This document shows positions 11,691 through 24,451 of a DNA stretch of 64,000 nt, piece by piece; position 1 is the first letter of the stretch; each line of letters begins with the position of its first letter. The notes under the pieces were generated by a model. It did no database searches. It had not been told where the DNA came from and saw only the letters and a list, made by a program, of their open reading frames with translations. Origin of the DNA: Pardosa pseudoannulata (lineage: Eukaryota; Arthropoda; Arachnida; Araneae; Lycosidae); assembly GCA_032207245.1 (NCBI GenBank), contig CM063502.1:111687199-111751198 (forward strand), read 5' to 3'. Made by a program: the position numbers and the translations under genes.

Positions 11691-11954
11691 AAGTACCATT
11701 AATAAGTAAGAAATAAACTCGTACGACGTATGTTTAAAGAAAAATTCTACAATTGAGTCAACATAATACTTAATGCGTTTATAGTACCGTATAAACTTTC
11801 CTGGATTCTGGGTTTCTTCCATACTTGTTGGGATGATTATTAAGCGACTTAAGCTTCTGTAGCTCAGTTGGAACCGAATTGCTCTTAACTCAATAATTGT
11901 GGAGTCATTTCTTTAGAATATATATGGATGCATATCTAAATTCTAAATTATTAT

Positions 11955-12090
11955 GGGCAGCATAGAGTAAAACAAATAAAAAATTTAAACTCATTTGGAT
12001 ATCGCAGCTTCTTCTCATAAGTTATTTTCTATTTTATGTCATCGTTATGTCATTTATACAAAAAAGAAAAACATCATGGTAAGAGGTTTC
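11955..12090. repeat. Diverged paralogue of the 1.39-2.04 kb flanks without the hAT insert
   Basis: The segment from AGAGTAAAACAAATA to GAAAAACATCATGGTA resembles the two flanks of the hAT at 1487-1999 joined together: AGAGTAAACCAAATA upstream and GAAAAATCGTGGTA downstream. Similarity is moderate with small gaps. It behaves as a paralogous empty site for that insertion. Confidence 0.5.
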
Positions 12091-12161
12091 TTAAAACTAT
12101 TTATAATTTTTAAGAAACTTTAGAGGAATTTTAGAATCATTTTTAGAGTTTTCTTAAAAAT

Positions 12162-12400
12162 ATTAATAATGCTATGTTATAAAAAATGATAAAAGAATTT
12201 AATACACTTATAGTTTTAAAATTTATTGCAGCTGTCAAAAATTTCGATAGGTCCTTAAATAAAAATGTTGACATTATGTACTGACTATATTTGAATTCGA
12301 TAAGCATTATAAAAACGTTCATTCACTGAATAAAATGTTTTATATTTATACTTATTTTTAATACTTTGAAACGTAATTTTTATTGATAAAAATGAAATGA
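12162..12400. repeat. Dispersed repeat R1, copy B
   Basis: Close match to copy A at 11304-11540, including TTTGAATTCGATAAGCATTA and GAAACGTAATTTTTATTGA. It lies about 860 bp downstream in the same orientation, so the pair is a spaced direct duplication. Confidence 0.88.
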
Positions 12401-13525
12401 TGTATCTCAGATAAAATTTATTTTTACAACATATAAAGCTATTTTTCCTGATTTCCTTCGATGTACCCGTGGAAAGGGTAAATTTAGAAGCAAGGCTCAT
12501 AACATCTCAAAATGTCGATCCAAATGAAAATTTTCAAAATAATAGGTCTTTCGTAGAAATTGTAGAAAATTGCTGTCAGCCTTCATTGAGTTATAGGCGA
12601 AAATTAATAGGCGAAATAATAAAAATTAAAAAAAAGACATTTAGTTGAATGTAAAAAAATGATTACTAGACATTCAGAGACATAGCACGATTTTCGAGTT
12701 TATAATTTACTTTATTAGAGCCTTTTTCGATTCATCCTGAAAGAGTTTTAATAGTATGGATTTTTTAATAAAGTTCCAAATTTTAATATTTCGTTTAGTT
12801 TCCACTAGTAGTAAAATGTGCTAAATGAAAAATATGAAAATCACCCTCAAGATTAGAAATGAAGAAGGAAAGATAAGAAACAAAATTTTGTATTTATTTT
12901 TGTATTAGTAAAATTTCTGTTTTATACTGGAACCAAAACTTTGAAGGTATATAGCACTTTAAAAATTAAAAAATTAAACCTGTAAAGGAATTGAAAATAA
13001 ATAAAAAATATTAACTTTATGCTATAGAGTACAATTGGAATCTCGAATTATTGTAATTGAGATTAGTTGAATAAAAAAAGTTAATTAGGTTCTATTTGAG
13101 GCAAAAATTATTTTCTAATTTGCAAATTTTCAAAAGTTATTTTCCGGGTTAGTCGATTTCTAGCGTTTTTACTTGTTTGCATATTTTACTTTATACAAAG
13201 AGCCTAACTTATTTTTACATAGGTAGACTTTTTTAATGATTTAAGAAAAATTTTATTCTAAATAGGGCAAAATATATTATTTAGAATAAAAAATGGCTAC
13301 TATAGTTTTGTACTATCTCCCCTTGTTAGGTGAAAGATGTTGATTAGGTAATAGATGAAACAAATATTTACACTTTTGGGATCTATTTGATTGGCATTAA
13401 TATTTTACGTAAATAATACCACCGTATTACATAAAATACTAAACTGTTATTTGTACATTTTGTTCAGTTATTTCGACCTTTAATGAAGACCCACAAATTA
13501 TAATTCTAAATACGTATGTAAACAA
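12401..13525. other. AT-rich stretch, no feature seen
   Basis: No reading frame, repeat array or terminal inverted repeat recognised. Confidence 0.5.
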
Positions 13526-13700
13526 GGTTTAGTTTGGAGCGCTATGGTCTACTGTTTTGCTGACGAGGGATAATAAGACCGGGACCTACTGCGTTAAGCC
13601 GATTTCGAACGGCTACGAACATCCATGCTCTCAGCGAGATTTGAATCTACGAACACTAGTTCTGATGAGCAGCTCCCAACCATTCGGCCATCGTTCGGCG
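13526..13700 (-). mobile_element. tRNA-derived SINE (family 1, copy 4)
   Basis: Reverse-strand copy with tail (13526), body (GACCGGGACCTACTGC) and head (CGGCCATCGTTCGGC at the right). The B box is partly decayed. Flanks ATGTAAACAAG and ATGCGAATAAG share 8 of 11 bases and may be an aged target duplication. Confidence 0.88.
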
Positions 13701-14030
13701 GATGCGAATAAGAGGAAAAACTAATAGCCAAATTATATGATTAGTACTTTTTCATGCAATTTTTATGGATTCTGAGTGACTCCAATGTCTTTTTAGAGGG
13801 CTATTATAAGTAGAAAACTTATACTTTTAAGTTTAATTTAGTTTATTTTCATTTGTTCAAAAAAAGTCAGTAAAAATATATACATATATATGCAACTGAA
13901 CCAATACTAAAACGAGCAATTAAAAATAATTCACTGTAAGATAAAATATAGAAACGTTAAACTATTTCACCAACTTAATTTTTTGCTTTGCAATTAGTTA
14001 TTATTCTTTTGTAATAAGTATATTTTTTCA

Positions 14031-14103
14031 TAAATATATAATGAGTAAATATATAATAAGTAAATATATAATAAGTAAGTTCATAAATATATAATAAGTA
14101 AAT
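14031..14103. repeat. Short AT-rich minisatellite
   Basis: About five copies of a ~15-bp unit, AAATATATAATAAGT, with one unit expanded by TTCAT. Confidence 0.85.
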
Positions 14104-14185
14104 TATGACAATTAATTTAAAAAAATAAAAATTTCCATTAATTTAAAAACATAAAAAGCATATTTTGTTACCGAAGCATTTTTAA

Positions 14186-14570
14186 ATTTTAATATCCCTA
14201 TGCTATGAAAGAAGAACAAAATACTATAAGTATTTTTTTTTTAATTCTATTACAGATTTAAAATTTATTGTAGCTGTCAAAAAGTTCGATATCTCATTAA
14301 ATATACATTTTGACATTACGTAGTAAGAGTATTTGAATTCAGTATATGTTATAAATAAATGCATATATTAAGCTCAAATATTTTTATGCAATAAAATAAC
14401 TAAAAAGTTATTTTGTTTCCGGACAATGCAATAATTTGAGCATGATTGTCAAAGCTGAAAGATTTACTTATTTATTCTACAGTTCACTTTATATTTTCCT
14501 TATTTTACGGCAAGAGTGAAGAAAGTAGGGAGTTTGATATATTAAAGTTTTCAATACTTTTATCATTTTG
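14186..14570. repeat. Dispersed repeat R1, copy C (diverged)
   Basis: Retains TTAAAATTTATTGTAGCTGTC, a TTTTGACATTACGTA segment, and the distal AGATTTACTTATTTATTCTAC block found in copy A but absent from copy B. It is older than the A/B pair. Confidence 0.75.
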
Positions 14571-14779
14571 AGTATTACATCATTAAAATACTATTAAACT
14601 ATTTCATCCAAATTTATTTTTTGTCAAATTTTAATTATACTTTTTGAATTAATTGATGTAACTAGAAAACTTGTGAATTGATGTAACTAGATGTAAATAG
14701 AATATATATCAAAATTTGAAATATTTTTTTCATAAACTACTAATAAACTACTTCATAAACTACTTCGTACTAATAAATA

Positions 14780-15182
14780 CGAGGGGGAGTCAAATGAGAG
14801 TGGGCCAATACAAATATGTGACAAAAAATAGTACTTTATTTAAAAGTAGTCTCTATTAACATTGAGACATTTGTTCTATTGACAAACGAGCTACGCGATT
14901 CCCGTCTCAAAGGCTATTTGGAATAGTCTGTAACTGACTCCTTCAAGGCGTCGTCTGACAAGAATCTGGTACACTTGAGATGTTTTTACAGTTTCCCCAA
15001 AATGTGAAAGTCGCACATAGATGCTTATCCTCCATTTTTGTCTAATCAACTCATCAACCTGTGCAATTGTGTCGGGGGGACTGCAAGGTGGCTTTCGCCC
15101 AGTCTTGGATCATCTTTGCAACTTTCACGTCTCTCTCAGAACATTGGATCACTTTTATTTGTCTGGCCTTCGTATAAAACAA
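14780..15182 (-). mobile_element. mariner transposon, internally deleted
   Basis: The left (3') end CGAGGGGGAGTCAAATGAGAG directly follows a TA dinucleotide (14778-14779), as for mariner inserted at TA. The reverse strand encodes pieces of both ends of a mariner transposase with the DDD catalytic core missing, so about 0.4 kb remains of a usual ~1.3 kb. The 5' side runs into a SINE at 15183 that has its own target duplication; I could not identify the other mariner terminus beyond it. Confidence 0.75.
14850..15175 (-). pseudogene. mariner transposase, N-terminal HTH fused to C-terminus by deletion
   Basis: Reading the reverse strand, ERRESCKDDPRLGE carries the D-D-P-R motif of mariner N-terminal domains. 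After a frameshift, AQVDELIRQKWRISI gives the second helix-turn-helix (V-D-x-L-I-R, R-I-T-I). In the same frame the text then jumps to FETGIA-x-LV and NKCLNVNRDYF, which match the F-Y-x-x-G-I, L-V and K-C-I-x-x-x-G-D-Y-F block at the extreme C-terminus. The Asp residues of the DD34D catalytic centre are in the deleted part. Two in-frame stops interrupt the C-terminal piece. Non-functional; family confident from motif order. Confidence 0.75.
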
Positions 15183-15360
15183 GCCGATTGATGGCCGATT
15201 GGTTAGGGTGCTGACCTTTGGTACCGCAGTTAGTAGGTTCGAATCCCACTGTGGCATGGATATTCGTGGCCTTTCAGAATCGGCTTTAAGCTATAGGTCC
15301 CGGTCTCATTAACCCTCGTCTTGCAAAATGTAGACCGTAGCACTCCAAACCAAACCAAAC
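15183..15360 (+). mobile_element. tRNA-derived SINE (family 1, copy 5), inserted in mariner
   Basis: A well-kept copy with the A box-like TGGCCGATTGG, a B box GGTTCGAATCC and an AAACC tail. Flanking CGTATAAAACAA (15171-15182) and CGTAAAAACAA (15361-15371) form an 11-12 bp target duplication with one indel. The SINE therefore landed in the mariner sequence and is younger than it. Confidence 0.93.
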
Positions 15361-15371
15361 CGTAAAAACAA

Positions 15372-16610
15372 TAATATGAAGGACTGCAATAAAAACATTT
15401 AATTTAAACTCCCTACTTCTATAGAGTTTTTGGCCTCTAAATAGGGCAATGAGATAAAATAAAATAAGGAAGAATCCACTATAGTTACAAATGTTAAAAG
15501 AAATAGTCTCAAATAAGTCAACAAGAATATTTAAAAAAGGAGACTCTCTTGCAAAACTTTTAGCTTGGTAGCCACGATGACTTGTTAAACCTACAATTAT
15601 TTATAGTTGATATATTAATATATATTTCTTGCTAATACAAAAAAAATTATGTCAATCACAATCGTGTTCTATTTTACCCGATATTATAGCCCTTTTAAAT
15701 GTAATTGAAAAGTGTTTGTTTCATTCCTTAGCTGCAATGGTAATTTCTGATTCTAACTAATGATTTTACCACTACTACAAAATAAAAAAAACCCACACCA
15801 TCTCATTTCTATTAAAAGATAAGAATAGGGATAAAAGCCAATACCTGAGGGAAAAACCAACAGAACTTTTCCTATAATCTTGACTGTAATTAAATGGATA
15901 TGCTAACTAATAATAATAATAATACGAGCGAAGAATATTAAATCTGTTATCTATCAACAGTTTACTTCTATGGTTATGTTGTCTCTCAATGAAAAAGTTA
16001 TTTTATGGTTATATATTATTAATATTAATTATCAAAATGATGCATTACTGTGCTAATAAAACATGGATTTTCTTATTTCAATTATGGACTTAGTGTGCAG
16101 ACCTAAAGAATAATGACTTATTGTTTAGGCCTGCGCGCTAAAGTTACTTCCAGTTTTTGTTATATTTATTATACGTAAAATAACTTTTGAAATTTGTAAC
16201 TTATAAACTCACTTTTTACAGTAAAGAGTATATAATTATAGTTTTATGAACCACCGTTGTATTAATGCTATCAATATATTTAAATTTTTAGTATGATAAA
16301 GGTTAAATTTAAACAAATTTCTCAACAGCTTTTAATTTTTTAAATTTAAAAAGGTCATCTCTAAACTCTTATTTTACAGAATAAAATGGATTTATTATTT
16401 CAATTTGGTATAAAATTTCAGTTTATAGTATATATATTTCATATGTTATCTTGCGATTCAGATAATGTTTTCTATTTGGTGTGAATATTTTGTGTTATTA
16501 TAGAAAACATACTACACGAAATGACAGAACTAAGCAAGCTTTCAAACTAGAGTGTTATTAACCCCCTTCACTTTTAATCTCGTATTTGTATACTCTTTAA
16601 GCAGCCGATG
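15372..16610. other. AT-rich stretch, no feature seen
   Basis: Contains a short (AAT)n run near 15910-15922. No coding, inverted-repeat or array structure recognised. Confidence 0.5.
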
Positions 16611-16773
16611 CTGAACAATTCCCGAATGGTCAGGGTTGTGATACTCAGTATCGGAGTTCGTACATTCGAATTGGGTATGGATGTAGGTAGGCGTTCAGAA
16701 TAGGCTTTAAGCAGTAGGTTCCGTTCTCATTAGCTTAGGTGGAAAAAAAGCAGACCATAGAGATCTAAACCAA
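16611..16773 (+). mobile_element. tRNA-derived SINE (family 1, copy 6, decayed)
   Basis: Keeps GGTCAGGGTTGTG in the head, CATTCGAATTGGG at the B-box position, GGCTTTAAGCAGTAGGTTCC in the body, and CAGACCATAG..AAACCAA at the end. It runs directly into a (TA)n tract, suggesting the tract grew from the SINE tail. Confidence 0.82.
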
Positions 16774-16775
16774 TA

Positions 16776-16780
<5 letters not shown>

Positions 16781-16860
<80 letters not shown>
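16781..16860. repeat. (TA)n tract
   Basis: About 80 bp of TA dinucleotides with one central GTATA interruption, immediately after a SINE tail. Confidence 0.97.
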
Positions 16861-16861
<1 letters not shown>

Positions 16862-18169
16862 AGCAGTCGATGTGTTAAATTCTTCGTAATTCGTATGTGC
16901 ATACTTCGCTTACGTTAAATATTATATACACACATAGTAATAATACACACATACGCCCCAAACAGTTAAAGCATTAACTGCGCAAGGCGTATATATGTGC
17001 CTGCAGTCTTAAAGGGGTTAAAGAACTTTTAAAAATTAATTTATGAAAAGGAGAAAGGCATTTTCTTATAAATTGAAAAAAAGCTGTTATGATAACAATT
17101 TTCAGTCTCGACGGTTAATATATCCCGTTAAATGCTTTATAATTTTCAATCGATATTCACTTATGGATTTTTAGCTAAAAAGAAAGGTTGACTTTATAAA
17201 GCTTTATTGTAAATTAACTTAGCTATAAAGCTTTCTGCATATATGCATTCGATTACAAATATTCACATTATAAAGCTTTTTTTACATGAAACATTTGAAA
17301 ACTTTAGTTTTTGAAATGGACTAAATATATACTAGAAAATAAATTAAATTACTAGACTTTTTTTACGAAATACTTTTTGTATACAATAAAATAAATCTGT
17401 ATACATTTTCAGTTACGACTTCATTTAGAATTTTAAAAATTAAATTAAATATATGAAAATCTTAATTGTTCATGAAAATATATTTTATGGATAAATGAAC
17501 TATTAAATCGAATAAATGAATAATACCTTAATATATTCAAAATGTATTTCAATTATTTATGTGGTCAATATATATTACAACTTTTAAAAATTGACCTTAA
17601 AATAATTAACATTTTTTAAATGTTGTTTAGTTATACTTCAATTTATATGAGTGCAGATTGTAGTAATTCTAGTTGTTAATTTGCAAAAAAACTTAATATC
17701 CTCTATCCTCTTAAATCGTAAAAAAATAAATTTTTATTTGGATTTGATTTGTTTGATTGCAAAATTAATGTCTTCGAAAATGTGGATAATTACTTAAAAG
17801 CCAATGAAATTTGAATATTCAATATTACTTTTGGATGTATTATTATTCTTTGAAATTTAGAATTATTGCAAATGCTTTGTACAGATTCATTTTTCATTTT
17901 ACACAGATGTCCTTTTTTATATAAAATACCAATCTACAATAAAATGTGTTATGGTACATATTCGCGAAAAAACTAAGGAAAAAATAATAAAAATAAAAAC
18001 TTTTATTTATACTTTTACAAACCTCTTAACAGTACCTTTATGTATATAATATCCGGATTTTGCGTTTTTAACTTTTATTTTAACTGACATTCATTTTATC
18101 TGTTGCACGTTAAATTATTCATAAACTCCAAAAGTTTATGAGAAATATGCATAAGGTGTGTACCAAATC
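16861..18169. other. Very AT-rich stretch, no feature seen
   Basis: One of the most AT-rich parts of the window, especially 17.2-18.1 kb. No reading frame or repeat organisation stands out. Confidence 0.5.
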
Positions 18170-18525
18170 TTATTAATATACACAAAAATTCAAAAAATGA
18201 ATTAATATTATTTTACTTTTTTTGTACGGTGGGGTAATATTTGTGACACTGGGAAAGGGATGTAGGTGACAAAAAATTGAAATTCCCTCTTTTGTGTTTA
18301 AAAGAATCGAAGTTCTTAGGTAAATGAGGAAAAGAGTAAGCTGCTAATATACACAAAAATTTAAAAAAGAAAATGAATTAATATTATTGATCATTTTTTG
18401 TACGTTGGGTAATATTTGTGATACTGGCATTAAAAGAGATGTAGGTGACAAACATTTAAAATTCCTTTTTTGTGTTTAAAATAACCGAAGTTCTTAGGTA
18501 AATGAGGAAAAGAGTAAATTGCTAG
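18170..18525. repeat. Tandem duplication, ~171-bp unit x2
   Basis: TAATATACACAAAAATT at 18174 recurs at 18345. Both units contain TGGGGTAATATTTGTGA-like and AAGTTCTTAGGTAAATGAGG blocks. A few substitutions and indels separate the copies. Confidence 0.92.
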
Positions 18526-18938
18526 ACCATGTTATTCAATTTCTGTCGACCTTAAAGGATAGCTCAGGTATTAAAATATAATTAATGACTTATAATTCAT
18601 TTACTATGTTTTATTTTATTGAATAGCAGTTGCGTATTTTCAATTTCTCTACAAAAATATTAATTTTATGAATATTTTATTCATTATCATTAAATTCAAT
18701 CATTAATCCTTTAACTTAACCCTTAATTTGGGTAAGTCCGCTACACCGGTCATGTATATTTATAACTACTATATAACATAATTGTCAGTGTTCGCCACAG
18801 CGGACATTAATTATCTCAAAAATGGAAAATGATATATATTTTTGTTTATTTTACAGAGATCCTAATGTCTATACAGACATGGGAAAATAACAGAAATTGA
18901 AATTAAAAAATATTTGAAAATACATCTTGTCAAATTAA

Positions 18939-19559
18939 CCCTCCGAGTGGAACACATCTAGAAAAAAATTCTCCAAAATACGCTGATGTCAGTGGCCAAA
19001 GTGTTCTATGATTTTTACCTTCACCCTTTGTCGACTAGAATGGAATATGGAAAACCTACCCTCCTTATTCTCCCTTTACTTCCAGTTATATATAGATATA
19101 TAACTAGATATTATAAATTGTTAATTTTTAATACACATAAAGCTCTTCAGGTCTGGAATATTTTCTCATAAGAAATAATGGATTCTAAAAGTACAAATAA
19201 AAATATTCGTTTAGAGACATTTTTACGAAAGTCATCCATGATATTTAAGGAGTGCAATTAGAGATACATCTGTCACCGCAAACGAAATACTTAGAAATAA
19301 AGATTTACAAAGCCATGAAATGCTATCAGTGTCTTTGTGCTTCAGGGGGTATGGTTACATCCCTCAAGAAATGTCAGTGAAATAGGGGTGCAGTTCCTAA
19401 GCAGTAGACCTGACCCTCCTACCTTAAAACTCCATGGAGGAAAGCACTGGCAAAAATGTACGTTACATTCATTTTCGGAGCGTTTTTGGAGGTCGAAAAT
19501 TGTACGTTTTGAAGTCATCATCGGTTTGGCGGAATTGTACGTGCGAACCACTTAGAGGG
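18939..19559. mobile_element. Possible piggyBac-like (TTAA) non-autonomous element
   Basis: TTAA at 18935-18938 precedes CCCTCCGAGTGG. The reverse complement of the other end (19548-19559) is CCCTCTAAGTGG, matching 10 of 12. Further in, CTCCAAAATACGCT on the left resembles CTCCAAAAACGCT in the right arm, so the inverted similarity extends further inward. The right end is followed by TTTTAA rather than exact TTAA. An alternative outer pair exists: TTAA plus CCCTTAA at 18716-18726 and its inverse ending at 19572. No transposase was identified; the 19337-19555 frames on both strands look like chance. Confidence 0.4.
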
Positions 19560-19943
19560 TTTTAAGGGTTAAGTACTTCCCAAAAAATTTTTTTCTCTTA
19601 TACTGTAAAATGTGTTTTTTTTTCAACTTGCACCTTTTACATTTTCAGAGCCTGAATTATCTTCATCCTTTTAGTAAAAGTGTATTCGCTTCTTATTCTT
19701 AGTTCAATTTTCTATAAGAATAGATGTAAAAGGATCGAATTTTCAGCAAAATTTCATCCAGCCGAAGTCCACCGTAGCCTTCCGAAGATACTAACATAAA
19801 AAATAAATAAATAAATAAGGGCATGCAGGAAAACTGTCTAGGCAGTAAAACTAAATTTAGACACAATTTCCAAATGTTGGGGGAAAATAAAACTAAGGAA
19901 TACAGTGCGCTTGCCATGAAAAATTGAAAGAGTTGGAAGGGTA

Positions 19944-20540
19944 TAATAATGAGAATTGTAATATAGGGATTTTAGCGTTTAAGCCAAGAGAAAATACTGA
20001 AATTGCATATAAACAAATTTGAAACTGTATGTAACATATGAGAGAAGCGATGGCGATAGTATTTGTATGAAGAATTTCTAATTAGAAATTAGTGATCAAT
20101 CAGTTTACTTAATTATATACAACAAAAATTTCATATAATAATGAGAATTGTAATATAGTGATTTTAGCGTTTAATAGAACCAAGATAAAATACTGAAATT
20201 AAATATAAATAAATTTGAAACTGTATGTAACATATGAAAGAAGCGATGGCTATAGTATTTGTATGAAGAATTTCTAATTAGAAATTAGTGTTAAATCAGT
20301 TTATTTAATTATATACAACAAAAAATTCATATAATAATGAGAATTGTAATATAGTGATTTTAGCGTTTAATAGAGACAAGAGAAAATACTGAAATTGCAT
20401 GCATATAAACAAATTTGAAACTGTATGTAACATATGAAAGAAGCGATGGCTATAGTATTTGTATGAAGAATTTCTAATTAGAAATTAGTGATTAATCAGT
20501 TTATTTAATTATATGCAACAAAAGATTTCATATAATAATT
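19944..20540. repeat. Tandem array, ~195-bp unit x3
   Basis: Copies start at 19944, 20136 and 20332 with TAATAATGAGAATTGTAATA. Each contains GTATGTAACATATGA(A/G)AGAAGCGATGG and a palindromic TTTCTAATTAGAAA. Units differ by few substitutions and short indels. Confidence 0.93.
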
Positions 20541-22237
20541 AAGAATGCTATGAAATTTAATTCCTTTATTTTATGCATTTACGAATAGATGAGTAAATAC
20601 ATTTATATGATATACATAATTCATGTAGTTCTGTAATATCTTGTTTAAATATGTATTATATATTTTTTTTCAAATTTCCCCACTTTTCAAAATTTAAATT
20701 ATACTTGTTTAATTTATTTAAGAGTGCTGATTAAAATACTTCAGTATAACTATACACTTTTATTCAAAAATGCTCCATTGTTAGTTTAAAATGTTTTACA
20801 CTTGAATGAAGCGAGACTAGAAATTCACGCTATAATGAGAAACACCATTCCCATTTATGGTAAGCATTAAAATTACTGATAATAGAATAACTACTTACCA
20901 GGGGAGTGAAACATTCTCCTTCAGTACACTGAGAGTGGGATAAATTTACATTTGTGATGTAAATGAAAACAAAATAATGAAACATTTTAAACGAAACGAA
21001 ATAGTTAAAGATAGTTCTGAGTATGATACAAGAATGCTTAGTGTGTTTCAGTCACGCTTGCTGCAAAGACAGCAAGCAAGTGAATTTCATTCTCATAGCT
21101 ACCTGTAACTATTCTTAACACGTGCTAGATTATAAATATATAGTAAAAAGTATGACTACAAGCATTTATAGTATACGAACAAATTATAAAAGTAGAGAAA
21201 ACTTTTATAAATGAAGTACAATCATAGAATAATTTATCATTATTTATTAAGTTTAAATTATTAAGTTTTATTTATGAAGTTTATCAACGTTTTATTTATT
21301 AAGTTTAAAGCATTGAATACTTAATACTTTAAAGACCAGTTATCAATGCCAACAACATTCATAGCCCTTTAGGTTAAAAAAAAAATTAAGAGGTGAACTG
21401 ATGCGACTGCTTTAAATATTGTACAATAAATGCTATCAGCTTTTGAAAATAAAACAATTATTTTATTGGGAAATACAGATTACAAAGGATAAACCTCTAA
21501 AGAAACATATGTTAAAAGAAATGAAAGATCTTTCAGGATACCATCACATTTATGAAGTTATGGAACATGCCAAATTCTAATTCATTTATAATTCTAATGT
21601 TAATATTTAAATTATTATATGAATGTGAGTTAAATTTTATAGAGAAATGTGAATAAGTATTCATTTGCTTTATGGTTATATTTCAAAATAACATCACTTC
21701 AAGATTTATTTTATGATTTTATTATTTCTACAAATACAAAATCCAGTTCTACGTTCCGAAGCATCACACTTAATTTGATAATGATTAATGATATAAATTT
21801 CGAAGGGAAAGAGTATATTCTTGTTTTGCAGCTTATTCCAAATAAGGTAATTGCATTGTATGCAAGTTCAGCGTTTCTTTAAAGAAAATGATCATCCGCT
21901 TAAGCTTCAACACGCCATGGTTTAACAATATCCAATTCACAAAAGAAACCATTAACTGTCGTACTTTTATTTTAACCGAAATATAATCTTCACACAAAAA
22001 ACAGAGGAAGCAAAACTTAACAATTATGTTTCTTTTTCCTTTACTTTAAAAATTACAAATACTTACCTAGAGAAAGCGTGGTAATATTTACAGTTAGAAT
22101 TAACAGGAATGAGTAATGTTTATGGAAAATGGTTTCAAAGTATTCGCGAGCAGAACTGAGTAACTACATATTTTATTCCCTTTGTTCTGCAGGATAGCTG
22201 CAGGTGTTCTTGAAATGATTTAAAACTTAATACAATT
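20541..22237. other. AT-rich stretch, no feature seen
   Basis: A short inverted match, TTGCTG..CAGCAA, lies near 21058-21075. The 77-codon + frame at 21649-21882 has no recognisable domain. Nothing else. Confidence 0.45.
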
Positions 22238-22993
22238 CCTTTATTAATGCACACAAACAATTCCTTACTCTTATTTACGAAAGCTTCCGTTTGCATGCGC
22301 TAATATTACAGGAAGTAGAATTACTATTTATTTTATATTTTTGCATATGTTCACCATCAAACTTTAATCATAGTATTAAACGTCTTTTTAAATATATTTT
22401 GCTTTAAATAGAGTATATCTTTATATGAGATATCTCGCTAAGTATTATACTATTACTGAAATAATTACTTATTTACTTTAAATGTAGGAAATATATTAAA
22501 TTCTCACTAGTAATATTTTCTTTTTAATATTTGACGAAGTCCTTTATTAAAGCACACAAACAATTCCTTACTCTTATTTACGAAAGTTTCTATTTGAATA
22601 AGCTAATATTATAGGGAGTAGAATTACTATTTATTTTATATTTCCGCATATGTTCACCATCAAACTTTAATCATAGTATTAAACATTAAATGTCTTTTTA
22701 AATATAATTTGTTTTAAATAGAGTATCTATAGTATGATATCTACCGCTAAATACTATACTATTACTTAAATAATTACTTAAATATAGTAAATATATTAAA
22801 TCCTCACTAGTAATATCTTCTCTTTAATATTTGACGAAGTCCTTTATGAATGCACACAAACAATTCCTTACTCTTATTTACGAAAGCTTCCATTTGCATA
22901 CGCTAATATTGCAGGAAATAGAATTAATTACTTAAATGTAGTAAATATATTAAATTCTCACTAGCAATAACTTCTCTTTAATATTTAATGAAG
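22238..22993. repeat. Tandem array, ~300-bp unit x2.5
   Basis: Units start at 22238, 22541 and 22841 with CCTTTAT(T/G)AA(T/A)GCACAC. The first two are full length. The third lacks roughly the central 150-200 bp, jumping from the GGAAATAGAATTA region to the TTACTTAAATGTAG region. Confidence 0.92.
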
Positions 22994-24283
22994 TTAACTG
23001 CATAATTTAGAGGTAAAACTGAATATTAGCAATGTAGTGTTGTATTAAAAACTATTAAAGTAAAATGGAAAAAAATTATAAAATTCATGAAAGCTGCAAA
23101 AACTTTTTGAAGCATAAATAAATAATTCACTTTTTAAGTTATTCCTAAAATTTGTTCGATTTCTTAGGATATTGATCGCAAGAATTCGATCTAGCTTGTT
23201 AAATCAATTCTATAGCAAAAATCTCCTAACTCATTTCAGACCTGAAGAATCCTCCCGTCGGAACTTCTAGTAAAAAAGGGGAGAAAAAAATCACTTCCTA
23301 TCTCCTGACGATTGTGCCGCAACATCAAATGGTGACATTATTCAGAGAAGCAGCTATTGATCGCAAGAAGAAGCCACCTGCTCCAATTCCTCGTGGTGGG
23401 AAGATACGAAACGATTTGCTAGCGAAGGGAAAAGTAATTATTAAAGGATAGGCCATTGAAAATGATGCCAGTAACTATTTCCTTCAAGTGATTTAGCTCT
23501 CGAACTACCAATCGCCATCCCATAATACTCTTTCTACTTCCATAAAGGTATGCATCCCTTGGCATTCTCGCCATCCTAGCTCAGGTGATGGTTTTAGTAA
23601 ATCATTCATGCGAATGGAATGACCCCTCCATTGGCAGTAAATACACGCTAAAGCCATTTCCGAAATAGAAATGCGTATGAAATTTTCATTTAATCGGGTA
23701 AGTTCAAAATATACACATGTTTAATTAACTAAATTCCCGAAATACGCTCAGAAAATGTAGTCGTTCGAAGAGCACGCGCCAGTGACAAATTTTATGTCAG
23801 AAAACCTTCAAAATAGACAAACTGGGAGAAAAATTGACAAGAGAGCTTTCGGTATCTTTAGATTAGATTACGGATGAAGCGAAAACCCCCTTTTTGCTAT
23901 GATAAATGGTTATTAAAGCGTCGGTGTTAGCTCGCTTCGTCATTGAGGAACTTCCATTAATGAGAAGAGTTAACAACCCCAAATCAATCTTGAATGTTGC
24001 GAAAGTGTGTTTATATTTGGCAAATAATTTATGGGGAAATAATTTAATTAAGGTAAATACGTTATTCATTCAATAAACTTTAAGAACTAGTTATGAATAT
24101 GGAATAAACATTTTTTAATCGTATTTAGAAAATTTTCAGCAGTTTAATAAGGGTAACTAAAAATATTATTACACATGTACTGGTAAATCAAGTTTTAAAC
24201 ACTATATGCAATTTTTACAATTCTCTGAAATTCTCTATAGTTTTAACACCTAAATAGAGACATCTAATGTTGCTTTAAGAAGA
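22994..24283. other. Spacer, no gene recognised
   Basis: Base composition is less AT-rich at 23.2-23.65 kb and 23.86-24.05 kb, but frames there are short and lack motifs. A decayed unidentified element is possible. Confidence 0.4.
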
Positions 24284-24451
24284 TTTGGTTTGGTTTGGAG
24301 TGGTACGGTCTACTGTTCTGTTCATAAGGGCTTATAAGACCCGGACCTACTGCTTAAAGCTGATTCCAAACATCCATGACAGCAATGACATTCGATCCTA
24401 CGAACTCTGGTTTCGAAGAGCATCGCTCTACCATTCAACCATCGTTCAGCT
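24284..24451 (-). mobile_element. tRNA-derived SINE (family 1, copy 7)
   Basis: Reverse strand, with tail TTTGGTTTGGTTTGGAG at the left and head ACCATCGTTCAGC at the right. A ~12-bp stretch of the body (GAATGGCTACGA of the better copies) is missing at ~24369. No clear target duplication remains. Confidence 0.88.

Noticed and set aside
19337..19555. Overlapping ORFs on both strands as a small gene
   Set aside because: Sense and antisense are equally open, no domain, and the region lies in the right arm of a probable TTAA element.
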